Assembly (NCBI RefSeq): GCF_947242115.1
Contig: NC_074713.1
Span: forward strand, 9,430,001-9,494,000
DNA length: 64,000 bases
From: Biomphalaria glabrata
Taxonomy: Eukaryota; Mollusca; Gastropoda; Planorbidae
Reading direction: 5' to 3'
Both the position numbers and the translations under genes were made by a program. The notes under the pieces are model-generated. The model worked only from the letters and a program-made list of their open reading frames with translations. It was not told the DNA's origin and searched no databases. Below, piece after piece: positions 1 through 12,311 of the stretch. How positions within the stretch are numbered: position 1 is the first letter of the stretch; every line of letters begins with the position of its first letter.

Positions 1-1650
1 AAAAATATACTGCCTGGAAATCATTTGAGGCTATATCTACTAATAAGTATACATTACACAAAATACAATAATACTAAAGATATACTTAGCCCAAAGATCT
101 CCAGAGCAGGGGACACTTCTCTGAGTACCCCATGACACACGACCACTAACAGAAAAAAATACTATTCACAACACAGGTCAAGTGGTCAAGCTGGTAACTC
201 AGGAGCAAGTGGCAACTAAGCACAGTTTGCAAGGCCTTTTATAAACTACATAAAGGGAATCACTCCTAACTTTACAAGTAATCAAAAATAGTTAGTTCCC
301 CATTATGTCACACTGACAATGAAGTCTGATATTTTATTTTTTTAAAAAGTTGTATGGATGTCTTTAAGCTATATAACTTACCCTAGTCCAATGTGTTGAT
401 TGACATATTTACCAGGTACTGGTACTAAACAAAATGGCTGCTTTTACCCCCCCCCCCAGCAACACTTAGATTTAGTTATTCTAAAATTGTACTAATTTCA
501 AGCATTCTTTTCCTTCTGTCACTAAAAACTTCTTACAAACAGGTTTTTTAGCTACTTGCTTTGTAACAATAGTCTTTGAGCAAGTTTCTGTCTAAACTAT
601 CAGCAAATCTCAAACTTTGATCTGAGTCTATGGCGAAGGATTATCTCATTTCCCAGGCATCAGCTTTGGTTGGAATGATGTCCCCTTACTCAGCAGTTTC
701 CCCCTCTCCATGCAGCTATTGGAAGGAATGGCAAATGCCACTACAATTGAGATCGCAGGCTCTGCAAGGGATTAGCACTGTATGCTTCAAACTGTCTAAG
801 AGTTGCTAGCTTCTGATTTCATGTATGTACTGGTAGTAGGGTGCTTATATCCATATCACTACTAACAATTCCAACCTTATGGAACCAGGTCTAATTAGCT
901 TAACACATGTTTAAATAATTTTTTTAAAAGCTTGTTCTAGAATTGATATGATGAATCAACTATATTGTAGGGCTATGCTACTGCAGCTTCACAAAGAAAA
1001 ACAAATCGTAACTTTGTTCTAATACAATAATAAGCTGCTTATAAAATAAATATATCAATGAAAACCTGCAACATGAAGAATCTTGATCTTTGAATCCCTT
1101 TGAGTATCAGGTCTTTAAATATGTAGTACACAAAGAGAATTTTTTAGCACAATATTTGGCTAAACAAATTGGTATCATAACTGTTTCAAAAGGACATACC
1201 TCTAACTTAAAAGTAACTAAACAACCTCTTGGATAAATAATATGTATACAAGTCTTTTTACATTTATATATATGTATCATCGAGGTTTGGTCTGCATATA
1301 CATGTTACTGAATTCATATTTTTGAGATAACTATTAATGTATTTGAAACTTAATAATAAAGGGAAGTAACTGGAGCAGGTCATTGTGATGGCCTCAATAC
1401 ACCTTGAAATGCACAGCAATTACTTCAATGAACATGAAGAATTTTAATCAGCGATGGAATGGAAAATGACTAAAAAGATATGACAGGCAGCGCTATTAAG
1501 ATTTAGTCAGTGATTATCCTCTATAATACAAACTCTTAGTCAACAAATCTAATTTGACCTCTATATTCAATCATTTCAAAGATGAAGTGAATGACAAACA
1601 AAAAATGGAAGCTTTTTGATGTAGAGCGAATTTTTTTCAAATGTAACTTC
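1..1650. other. AT-rich sequence, no gene seen
   Basis: No recognisable exon on either strand. A poly-C run lies at about 447-458. It could be the 3' UTR or an intron of a gene outside the window; nothing decides this. Confidence 0.4.
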
Positions 1651-1895
1651 CCCTTCCAAACTTTACAATCTGTAGGGCAGATGATATAAAGCTCATTTGT
1701 TTCTGTGTCCCGTGGTCAATGGGTGTGTCAGGTGGCCAGCACAATGACCAACTCCCTTTACAAATGTCAGGAACCCATTAGAGCTGGGTGAACTTAAAGG
1801 TGCCTAATAGCCCTAAAATTCAAAATCATAGTTTTCAAACCCTGGACCCATGTTTGGAATCCTAATCCAAGTACTTTACCCCTCAGCCACCACAA
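1651..1895 (-). repeat. tRNA-derived SINE family A copy
   Basis: The reverse-oriented copy has CAGCACAATGACCAACTCCC, CCCATTAGAGCTGGGTGAAC and a decayed tRNA-like end, TACTTTACCCCTCAGCCACC. It shares the block order of the copies at 17545, 22485 and 48958. Confidence 0.72.
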
Positions 1896-4009
1896 GCTCC
1901 AAGTGAATTCTAGGGAAGCTTTAGACTGTTTGCTCCCCTTTCCTTCTACAACTAAAGCAAAAGATAATTCTGTCTTGTTAGGGACAGGGGTGGTCTCAAT
2001 ACTGTCTTCAATGATTTAAGAGAGTATTAGTATTATGTTAGCATGGCGGGGGCCCTAGTCATGTCTAGCCTGGGCTAACAAGAAGTTACAGTTGCCAGAA
2101 GGTAACGCTACTGGGTGGGTTGTATCAGTTCACCTCGGTCTGTGGCCAAGGGGCTTGAGTCACCTAAGCAACCAGACAACTCAACTAAACAAATCTAGCA
2201 AATTAAAAGAAATCAAGAAACAGAGAAGAAATAAAAAAAAATGAGACTTTAATTTAAATGACTAAAGCAGCAGTTACAAAACACTGCAGCTAAAAAAAAA
2301 ATAAGGACAAGATCTAGTACATAAACATTAGAAGTGGCAATTATGACAGCACTGGGCGGGGCTTGGCCATATTTTTAAAAACATATTGTCAACTATTTTG
2401 ACAGTTGTTCCAGTCCAATTAGAAAAATAATGTAACATATATTGCTAAAAAATTAAATAATAGATATACACATAGTAAAATTTAAAAAAAAAAAAAGAAA
2501 AAAAAAAGAAAAATAACAGCAAAGTCCCAGGTACAGAATAATTAAAACTGACATACAGACCACTGGTCAACAGTACAGGAAACAGCATTGCACTAACCCA
2601 TATAATAATAATAATAATAATAAACAGTATACAGCTTAGCACTAGCCTACAAAAGTAGTAAAAATAAAAATACATAAAAATAGCTCTGGGAGAGCCAGAG
2701 AAGAAAAAAATGTTTGCATGACCTGTTAATAAAGTCTAGGTCTACTGTTGGTTTTACATGTGTTCCATCAGAAATAGAGATTACATCCTAGCCCTAACCT
2801 CCAACAGGACAGTGAGTGTTCACACCAGAGACAATGCAATGGAGATGACAAAGTGGATACCCCATGATCACCATTAGATAAGACAAAGTGAATTAGTATT
2901 TTAAAGTTTTAAAAATTAAATAGACTAAGGGGATGAGCTCAATGCTTGGGTGAAGTCTGTCAATACCAAATAGTAAATATGAATTTTTATATGAATTTTT
3001 TCATATGAAAATATGAATCTTTATTTATGGAACATGTATTTTATTTGTAACTGTGAAGGTGAGTAACTACATTTCTCATCTATGATGCCCTTAGACTAAA
3101 CCTCAAAAATGCATTTATAGCAACACAGCATAGCTTTCATATTAATAACAACATAGTAAATGTTAAGTTTTATTTTAAATATAATAATATAACAATATTT
3201 TAGTAGAGCTAAATAATGTCAAGTCACTATTTACACCATAAAGAGCATAGAACAAATTGTGCAGGGATGTGAGACTAATGAACCGATATGATGGCACACA
3301 AAAACAGGCGAGATAATAAAATGAAATAAGCATAATGTAGCAAGGCTTTGGTGTTGTGACTCTATAGAATATCCAAGGTTAACTGAAGACATGTATAGTG
3401 TTTACAACATTTTTGGTAAATGACCCAAAAGTGATGTTCATTAGTATTCATGAATAAACATACATATACAAGTTTGCTTAATACAATAATAATAATGGTA
3501 CTATACCATAGAACTTCCCTCCTCCAAAAACAAAAAAATATAAAAACATTTAACTGAAACAAGAAGATTGAGGTGAAAAAAATGAACAAATGACTGGACT
3601 GATTGTCAAAGATGTACCTAAATATAGAACAAGATACTAGTAAATTATGGTAATTCCAACTAATTAGTTCTTACAAATTACATCACTTGACTAGTTGTAC
3701 CTGTGTTAGAAATTATTGTTCTATTCATTGTATCTTTTAGTTTTCCTAACTTCAGGACCACTTCTAGTAATGTAACCATGTTGTGAGGTTGAGTTACAGG
3801 GTTCAGAATGTATAACTGTGGGCGTAGGAGAAGTATGTGTCTCCACTCTAGTAGGTGATCATGGATACTCAACTTGAAGTTGAGAGGATTATTGTTTCCT
3901 ACTGGGTCCTGTAGTGCAGCTTGGTCACTAAGATTGTCTTGAGAAGGTTTGGTTTTGAAGAAGCATCAGTGAAATGTTCATTTCTTTCAGATGCTGTAAA
4001 ATGTTTTGT
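1896..4009. other. AT-rich sequence, mostly without recognisable features
   Basis: It contains poly-A tracts near 2478-2512 and a short (TAA)n near 2602-2622. No exon is recognised, apart from the possible element scrap at 3690-3850. Confidence 0.4.
3690..3850 (-). mobile_element. Possible fossil scrap of an LTR retrotransposon (Gypsy-like pol end)
   Basis: A short minus-strand stretch has a composition and a TRSG-type motif close to a stop, as at the C-terminus of Gypsy-class polyproteins. No LTRs, capsid or polymerase are seen nearby. It is a broken fossil fragment, and identification from so short a piece is weak. Confidence 0.25.
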
Positions 4010-4178
4010 AAAATGTTTTACATATTTTGGATGTTCCTTCAGAGTTGAAGATAGTTAACTTCCTAGTCCAAACCTCCCACAGGACGATGGGGGATGGGAG
4101 CAGGCAGGGTTTGAACCCTCGACCGTCAATAAATCCGAACGACAGTCCAGCGCGCAAACCGCACGACCAGGCAGCCAT
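4010..4178 (-). repeat. tRNA-derived SINE family B copy
   Basis: On the minus strand the copy has CTGGTCGTGCGGTTTGCGCG, GGACTGTCGTTCGGA, a good B box in GAGGGTTCAAACCCTG, CTGCTCCCATCCCCCA and CTTCAACTCTGAAGGAAC. It matches 26255-26404. Confidence 0.8.
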
Positions 4179-4534
4179 GCACTAGGTATGTAAAAACATC
4201 TTCACTGACAATGAGCTATCAAAAGATAATGGCAGGTTCCCTTCGAGCAGAAGGAACACTCTAAATGATTAGAAAAGGAAACAATCTCTAATGTATCTAC
4301 TGTGTCTGTGTCTTGGCCTCTAGGAATTGTTTTACTTCTCAAGATGTTCACTGTCAAGAGAACAACAATTGATCAAAACATTTTCTGAGTCAGTGAAACA
4401 CAAAACTTGGCAAAGCTTTTCTTAGGGGTTTAGTTTATATTTTCTTTAAGAAAATATAAAGAGATATACACAGCATTGCTTACCATCTTATTCCCTATTC
4501 TTGATCAATATTTTGTTTTACATTTCATCTTCAT

Positions 4535-4655
4535 GTCAGTCTACATCATCATGTTGGTCTAGATCTTTATCATGTTGGTCTACATCTTCATGTTGGTTTA
4601 CATCTTCATGTTGGTTTACATCTTCATGTTGTCTACCTTTCATCATGTTGGTCTA
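4535..4655. repeat. Imperfect 18-base tandem repeat, about 7 copies
   Basis: The units are of the form CATCTTCATGTTGGTYTA with small length variants. Confidence 0.85.
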
Positions 4656-4659
4656 AATA

Positions 4660-6600
4660 AGAACAAGAAAAAAAAAAGAAAAATTTTTGCCTTGAAAAGG
4701 AAAAAAAATAAATTCTTCTATTGCTTTTATTTTCATGTTCAATAAAACTATTCTGATGATGCAGCTTTGACTTTATGTTTTAACTTAGTATTTTATGAAT
4801 AAACTTTAAAGAAAAAAAATACACCCAAGACAACTACTACAGCAGCAAAGAATAACTACCCTAATCAAGTGAAACAAACTGTAAAGTTTATTAAGCCTTT
4901 AAAGTCTAAGGAATTTATTGGAGATTTTCAATTATGCCAAAAAACTATAAATACCTAGCTATTTAGTGTATCTGGTGTACAGAATACAGAAAGCTTTAAT
5001 ATTTAGAGTGAAAATTCTGCTATAGAAGTTAGATAAATAAAATCACAAATTTCTAAGTTCTTTTGCTTGTAGTCCAAACTAATTTGTTTTGTTTAGTTGG
5101 CAATAGCAATCTTTCCAAAGCTGCAGAGACTGTTTAGATTGTTTCCAAATAGCTGCAAAGACTGTTTAGATTGTTTAAAAATCTCTAGGTTTATTCTTTT
5201 TTATATTTTTTTTATTTGATCTCACTTTCTTTATATTGCCTCAGCCAATCTCTATATTGTTTGCTCTTCTTTTTCTATCTTTATGTATTGTATTACTTTT
5301 AGAATGTACTTTAAAATAAAAAAAGTAAGCAAAGAGCAGATAATCAAGTTTAAAATTCTCACGAGATAAGATCCAAACAAATGAAAATTCAGTTTGATTA
5401 CAATTATCCTCAGGATTACCACTAATGATAATATAGATGCAAACAGGAACAACATTCACACACATTTAATATACAAACACACAGTCTTACACAGCCAGTG
5501 CTTAATGAACTAAGTTTCTTAGTGATGTGACAAATGACCATGAAACACACTGACAGAAAGTGGAGTAAAAGAGTTATAAAATCTTTCTGTTCTAGCCTTA
5601 ACGGAGAAATATATATACAGCCAGTGTTACGTGCTGCCAATTGTACAGTATTGGCTTAGATTTATTCGACTATTAAAGTGTTACGTTACTTTGGTGACCT
5701 TAGTTGTCAAGTTCTTTTAGTTGGTGGTGTGTGGTGCAGTTTTCAAAGAGCCTGGATAGTGAGATTTGTTACAGTATTTTAGAAGACCCCTCCCTCTTTA
5801 GCCAGCTAATTTACTAACTTACTGCATAACAAAAACACATTTTCCCTCCTGTTATCACGTTGACATGGTTATATTCTCCTACAGATTGACTTGAAAGTCC
5901 CGTTTCTCAAAACTGCCTGTTCTGTTAAAACACTTTTACACATTAAAAAACACTAGGCTTATGTTGTTTAAAATTTGCTATTGTTTTCATTTAATAAAAT
6001 GTACATGACATGATGTATATAGTTCTAAGTAGGTAAAACTATAGACTTACTTTAGGAATATAATAGACTATTCTTTCTTGTAAATATCGGTATGGTTATG
6101 TTCATGTATCAGGAATTGATGACCAACCATGTACGTGCACGCCTTTGAAATCTGAGTTGGCCACCTTTCAGCCAATTTTTTAAATTTTATAATGAAAAAC
6201 TTCTTCCAGATCTGTTTTGTTTTTATTACGTAGATGTAGATTTAGTCAGAATTCAGTTGGGGGGGGGGGGGGGTTGCAAGTGCAGCACCATGTATTATTG
6301 ATTCAAGAGTTTAATAAATTAATGTTCAAGAAAATTTTGCGCATCGTCTTCTAAGTCTAAATCTAACGGCCTATCATTGAAATATTATAAATTGTAGTAA
6401 CTTAACAAGTAGAGCCTCCACTGAAATACAGTTGTAAAGATATGCTATTATTATAACTAGAATAGGCAAATATGAAGTTCATGTTCTTACCATGTACGAT
6501 TTATTATAGGCTTGCAATTCTTTGCACTATAAAGTGTGTCGAATATTCCATAGCATGTTAGTCGTGACGATTTGTTTTCATTTGCACATAGATTTAGTAA
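4660..6600. other. AT-rich sequence, no gene seen
   Basis: It includes a 30-base-scale duplication around GCTGCARAGACTGTTTAGAT (5118-5175) and a poly-G run at about 6258-6272. No exon was recognised. Confidence 0.4.
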
Positions 6601-6609
6601 TATGAATGT

Positions 6610-6900
6610 CACAAGGTCGACTTTCACAAGACATTCTGTATGGGGATACAACAGGAGGCAGGAGATCCGCTGGTCGTCCACTGCTAAGCTGATGTATGCA
6701 AACGCGACATAAAGCTCTTCAAAATCGATACTAACAGCTGGGAAAAAGTGGCATAAAGTGGGAAAAAGTGGCGAGCATTAAAGGAAAGGTCCTGGATTGC
6801 AGATGTCATACTCAAAAGTTGTAGAAAGAAGGGTGAAAGTAGCCTACAAAGGATTGGTCTCTTTAGTCAAACAAGAAGTTGCAAAGGGAAAAAAATCGTC
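6610..6900 (+). mobile_element. LINE C-terminal remnant
   Basis: The plus strand carries GDTTGGRRSAGRPL, then, after interruptions, WEKVASIKERSWIADVILKS. This order (basic GRRSxGRP linker, then WExxAxxRxxW) is typical of the region after reverse transcriptase in LINE proteins. It is decayed. Confidence 0.55.
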
Positions 6901-6949
6901 TCGAGACGTAAAATGCCACAATTACTTTTTATAATATTTAGTTAAGGTC

Positions 6950-8420
6950 TAGTATTTTTTTTTTTTTTTTTTTGCCTTGGAGTAGAAATCATTGCCAATT
7001 ATATTTCGATGTGATAAATGTTCTAGTTTCTTTGAACAAAAGTAGAGTGTAAATGTATTAACGTCTTGCGGTCGGTGTCAGCGCTTGATAAAATATCAGT
7101 TGAAACACGTTGACCAGTTTACCAAAGAAAAGGTACAAGAAAGTTCTTCACATGCCAGCAACGAAGTCAAATCGTTGATTTGGATCAACGGAGCACTGGC
7201 AGCATCAAGAAAAAAAAATAATATCATTAACTAACTGCATTTGCTGGGTATTTTAGTGAAGAAATTGTATATATCTCAGGCACTGAGCAGATGTCTTTAA
7301 GTATTCCTTTTGTTGATTGCGATAGTATTCGACTTCATTGGTTTAGTTCCTGTTGTTCAGAGACGCACTGCATGTGTTTAATGTCATAGTACAGTCTAGA
7401 TATTGACAAAATACTTGGCTAAGGCTGCCCCTTTATGGCTAATAAGCCGTATTCTTTTTCCGTAACTGCCCCTAACGATAGCGTTGGTGCTAAATTTACC
7501 TCTTTTGTGTGAGACACAATCAACTGATAATTACGAACCCATTCGAGATTTAAGTCTCAACTATGAGATCTTTGACTTTGGCGGATCTTAAAATAACGAC
7601 TGCAACTGAAACCAAACAAACTGCACATGTGAAGTAAATGTCTTCTCTTCTTGTTTCTGATTTGTCTTTTCATTGTCGTTAATAAGTCATCTGTTCTTGA
7701 ACCAATTTCCACGGTGTTGCGGTCTTTCCAACTTAACATAGTGGCCGCTCAACAACACATCCTTAATGACATAAGCAAAAACCATTTACCATTCTGACGA
7801 ACACGTCAAAGATGTCATCTTAAGGCATCCTGAGGAAGGAGAGACTGCTGGCAGAAAAACCTGATACCGGATATTGAGTTGCTTCTGCCGAGAATTCGCA
7901 GTCAATAGACACACTAAGAAAACATGTTTGTATTTTGCGAGTTATTACAGAACACGGCTTTACATTACATCTCTTGATTCTAAAGTTCCTTCATTACGTC
8001 TCGCTTTTCGAGCAATAATAATTGTCAGTTCAACTTGTTTTGTCTTTACCCTAAATGCTGCAATGCAAAGAAGAATATCAGAACTGCACGATAAGCGTTC
8101 ATCGCCAGCTTGTCCAACGCGACGAAAAGCAATGCATTAGTAAAGCTATTGACGATTTCGCCAGCCACAGTCAACGTTTGGAGTTTTTGTTTGATTGAAC
8201 GTAGGGAAGCACGGTCCTCACGGATAAAATTAACAATAATAACGAATAAGGGGCAGTTCTTTTCTATAATATTATAACAAGAAAGTTGAGGCTACGACTT
8301 TGAGCCATGGGAGGCACCCTTCCCCCTGCAAAAAATCCTGCGGGTGTCCATGGTTATGTTTGTTAATATTAATAAAAATGCATTCTAATTTTTTTTTGTT
8401 TAGATAATAGGCCTAAAAGG
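6950..8420. other. No recognised gene; possible inverted-end element
   Basis: GC content is higher than in the surroundings. Imperfect inverted ends CTGCCCCTTTATGGCTAAT (from 7425) and AATAACGAATAAGGGGCAG (to about 8256) could bound a decayed DNA element of about 0.83 kb. The 60- and 88-codon frames inside (7557-7739 minus, 7874-8140 plus) are not recognisable. Confidence 0.3.
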
Positions 8421-8424
8421 GGCC

Positions 8425-8560
8425 TACAATGGACACTAACACAAAATTTAGAGGACCTGGATTACGTCGATCACATCTGCCTCCTCTCCCATACACAACC
8501 AAATGCTCAGACCAAACTCTCAAAAATAGCGAAAAAGACTGGACTTCTAATCAACAAAAG
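8425..8560 (+). mobile_element. LINE reverse-transcriptase catalytic-region remnant
   Basis: The plus strand reads LEDLDYVDHICLLSHTQ and, later, KIAKKTGLLINKR. This corresponds to the LDYADDIALLSHT block of RTE-like reverse transcriptases. The catalytic ADD is replaced by VDH, so this copy is dead. Confidence 0.75.
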
Positions 8561-8869
8561 ATAACAGAAGTTATGAGGATCATGCTATAAAATGCTCGAA
8601 CTCGTGTGCCATTGATAGATAGCCAAGTACGGTTTATGAAACTTAAAAACGTAACCATACATCCCACGTTGTCAAACAGTCTTTGAGTCCAAGAGTTCAG
8701 TGAATTTATTTGTGTTTAAGTTTTTGATTAAATGTAGGGCTATAGGCCAATACTTCCACAAAAATCTAAAACAATACTTAGAAAGACACAATAATAAAGG
8801 CATATATATCTTCTCTCAATGAACGTCGATGTCATTTATAAGATGTCATTTAAACTCAGAAAGACACAA

Positions 8870-9095
8870 AGATAAAGGCACATTCCTCGTTCCATATGCT
8901 AGGACCAATTTGTACAAATAGCCTACTCCTTCTTCCCTAGTGCTATTAGTGCACGAAATGGGTTGCCTGAGCCAGCCAGGAAAACCAGTGACTTGGTAGA
9001 AATTAGGTCATTGGTTAATTTGCATGACTGAATGCATGACGCGTATGACGTAATCATCTTTTTTATGAAGTAACGTCTGTATTATATAAGATAAG
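8870..9095 (+). mobile_element. 5'-truncated LINE 3' end (tail family), longest copy
   Basis: It encodes YSFFPSAISARNGLPEPARK and SLVNLHD followed by a stop, then a short 3' UTR with CATGACGCGTATGACGTAAT that ends ATTATATAAGATAAGAAG. This is the reverse-transcriptase C-terminus (SFFPxAIxxWNxLP type). It is very close in sequence to 11729-11868. Confidence 0.75.
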
Positions 9096-9694
9096 AAGAG
9101 ATGATGTAGGCCTACCTAAGATTTCTCTATGTATCATGTCTAAAACAACTGAAGTTGAAGATGCTTAGATTGAATTATAGAGATATGTTGTAAAAATGTT
9201 GTGTTTTTTTTAAATCTCCATGGAATGCAGTGTGGAAGGGAATAGAACTAGACGAGAACGTAGGGTAAGCCTACTAGATATAGGCTAGTAAATGGTGCAC
9301 TAACTAGGTCAACTTATGAGGTCATCTGGTCATCTACAGGTCGTCTAAATCCGCTTAATGACATAACATAACCATTGAACCTGGAAAGTGAAGAATGGTA
9401 GTCGTTGTTATAGTTGACTACAATGTGTGCAACTAGATGAAGTTAATACAGCAGGCCTATATATCGAACTGTCGAGTTATCTTCATACAATTCATTTTGG
9501 AAACCATACAATCATTTATACAACAAAAATTAATCAAATTGCAATTATTATAATACAAGGTAGGGAAGTTATCTAGATTGATTTGATCTACATAGGCTTA
9601 CCATTTTTTTTGTCTTAGGTAAAAAAAAAAAACAACACACTAAGATTTGTAGGCACTATAACTATATAATAGTCTATAACTTTTAAAAGGCTAT

Positions 9695-9963
9695 ATTATT
9701 ATTATTATATTATTATTATAGCTTTTATATAGCGCTACTTTCATGCTTATAGCATGCTCAGGGCGCTTTGGTCCAATCTCGTTTGTGGACCAGTGGGGGG
9801 GGGGGGGGGGGGGGGAAGGGGTATCTAGGAGTTGGCTTTCCGTGCTGCCTTTAGGCGCTCAGAAAACGCAACTCTGGCCGAGTCGGGTGTCGAACCTCGA
9901 GCCCCCTTCTATGTAGCCAAGACAAGCCAAGTTTAAGCGCACTTAGCCTCTCGACCACGCTTA
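9695..9963 (-). repeat. tRNA-derived SINE family C copy with poly-G insertion
   Basis: It starts with (TTA)n, the reverse of a (TAA)n tail, then TATAGCTTTTATATAGCGCT, GGTCCAATCTCGTTTGTGG, a poly-G run of about 19, GTCGGGTGTCGAACCTCGAG and TTAGCCTCTCGACCACGCTT. The head contains A- and B-box-like sequence on the minus strand. Confidence 0.82.
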
Positions 9964-10867
9964 AAAATTATGCTCATTCTTGCTCACGACAGGCCTATGT
10001 ATATGGTCTACAACTTATAGGGCCTATTTTAGTCCTATTATTTGTAAAAGTTCGCTTGATAGCGAATAGCCTAATATGTGAACAAAAATTTTTTTTCTTT
10101 ATTTTAAATTCCGACTAAATCTCTACTAATTAAGCTGTATATAGGCCTACTAGGATCATCTTATTTCCTAAACAAAAGCACACAGCCTAGCCCAAGTGTA
10201 GCCTACTAAATGAAGCTTTTTCTAAGTCACATTTAGATCTATTAATTTTTTTTTTTTATATAGATCCCTGATGATTACATTTCTATTTTATTTTAATTTA
10301 ATTTAAAAAATTGTCATTGGCTCTTAATTTAACTTATTTAAAAAGGCCGACACTCCCGGCAATCTTTTGTTTTTTGTTGGTTGTAAGTATTTATCAGGTT
10401 GTATAGTTTACACTGAAGATACCCGGACCCGGTATTATCTTCCCACTATGTCGAAGCTCTGTTATATCTGCGACGTTATTTGTTTCATGTTAAAACAATG
10501 AGCTAAACTAAATAATCAACAAACAAGTAAAATACATAAAAATAGCCCTTTTTTTTAGGGAATATTTCATCAGAACTTTTTTTTTTTGCACGTATCTTTT
10601 CTTGCAGCATCCATAAGTGTAACGCCAAATAATTTGAAATAGCTTTTATGGGACTACAGAACAATACAGAGAGACATTGTAGGTTCGGAGTTTTAATGGA
10701 GATGTTGCGAAAGCTTTGGAGCATTGTACAGTTTATTTGTTTTTTCTTAGAGAAATTGGAGTGGAAGATAGTAGGCCTAATTGAGCTTGACAAGAACTGT
10801 CCATTCTGACATACTTAGCACGCCTATTTCCCCTTCACCCTAAATTAAAATAGTACAAATTCATACA

Positions 10868-11055
10868 ATTCCTCCTTAAAATTCTTCCCTAGTGCCATTA
10901 GAGCATGGAATAAGTCGCCCGAATTAACTAAGAAAAAACAACGACTTAGCAGCGAGCATGCTGACTAGATTAACACAAGGATTTGCAAAGGATGATGGGA
11001 CGTATCTTCTCTTTTAAACTAAAGTAACGTCTGCAATTTATAAGAGAATAACGAT
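10868..11055 (+). mobile_element. LINE 3' end (tail family)
   Basis: It encodes FFPSAIRAWNKSPELTKKKQ and ends GTCTGCAATTTATAAGAGAA. It is a member of the same tail family as 8870-9095. Confidence 0.7.
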
Positions 11056-11059
11056 TTGT

Positions 11060-11540
11060 GAATTAGATCATTGCAGAGACAAGGTATAGTATTATAGATC
11101 TAGTGGTAAACATAAAGAAGTATAGACTATAACTTTGCTTACAAATAGACTTTTTTTTCAAAGGGAGGGTCAAGTGACCAGATCAATAGGCCTAATACTA
11201 CTGACAATAGCCTACATTTAGGCCTGCTGTGTATTTGAGCGTTTAAGAATCTTGATAATAATTAATATCGCATAAAGCTTAATACAACTTAAATGAAGCA
11301 TTATGATGAAAGGCTTAAATTGTATACATATTTTTTCTTAAATAGCTTTATATTTAAAAAATAATTACATATCAAATTATCCTAGACCTACATTAAATTT
11401 TTTGAACGCAAAAGGCGAAAAAAAAAGCCTTACTTTTAACATTAAAAGAAAAAATTCACGTCCGCTGCAACTTTCCTGTCTAAATCGATTTCCTTAAGTA
11501 AGAGAGTTAGACTTAGACGAAGAAATTATTCTCTCTGTAA
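11060..11540. other. AT-rich spacer, no gene seen
   Basis: No coding content was recognised. It is followed by an AGATCT/TCTAGA tract at 11540-11605. Confidence 0.4.
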
Positions 11541-11728
11541 ACATTTAGAAATAGAAGATCTAATCTAGATCTAGAGCCTAGATCTAGATCTATTAAGATC
11601 TATATAGCCTACAACTTGCATACAATCATTAAGACTACAATGCATTTAGCACACTAGACTGACTAGATATCAATTTGACAGCGCATTATTTGACAATGGT
11701 TCGACATAGATTGATAGAAAAGAAAATG

Positions 11729-11868
11729 GGTTGCCTGAGCTAGCCAGGGGAAAACCAGTGACTTGGCAGAATTTAAGTCATTGGTTAATATGCATGACTA
11801 AATGCATGACGCGTAGGACGTAATCATCTTCTTTTTTGAAGTAACGTCTGTATTATATAAGATAAGAA
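11729..11868 (+). mobile_element. 140-base LINE 3' insertion with long target duplication
   Basis: It runs from GGTTGCCTGAGCTAGCCAGG to ATAAGATAAGAA, nearly the same as the end of 8870-9095. It is flanked by direct repeats that start GACAGCGCATTATTTGACAA and end AAAAGAAAATG (11677-11728 and 11869-11912). The left copy has an extra 8 bases. Confidence 0.85.
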
Positions 11869-12311
11869 GACAGCGCATTATTTGACAATGGTTCGACATA
11901 GAAAAGAAAATGAAGTATCAAAATCTTCTTTAGTTTAAGGAGAATAAGGATGACTACTTACATGTGTTTTCATTTAATTCAGACAAATTTGACCCATTAT
12001 TTGATTCCGGACACCATAATTTATTTCAGACAGTCTCTATATTTAGGCATCAATAAACTAAATATATAATATAGAGGATTCACTTCAGATATTTAGGCAA
12101 GAATAGCTATCCTAACCTGTACTATACTACAAAAGATCATCTGTATTAGAAATTTATTACATTAATAAACAAAAAACACAAACATTCAACACACATCTAA
12201 TCTGTGTCTTTCTAAGTATGCCTATTTTAGATCTACTATCTAGATCTAGGAGTATTCAATATCTAATCTAGGTATTTCTAGGTCTATAGAGATCCATTGG
12301 TTTTTTGCAAT

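Noticed and set aside
2040-2165. Possible last exon on the minus strand
   Set aside because: A short open stretch before a stop, with no family match and no supporting neighbouring exon.
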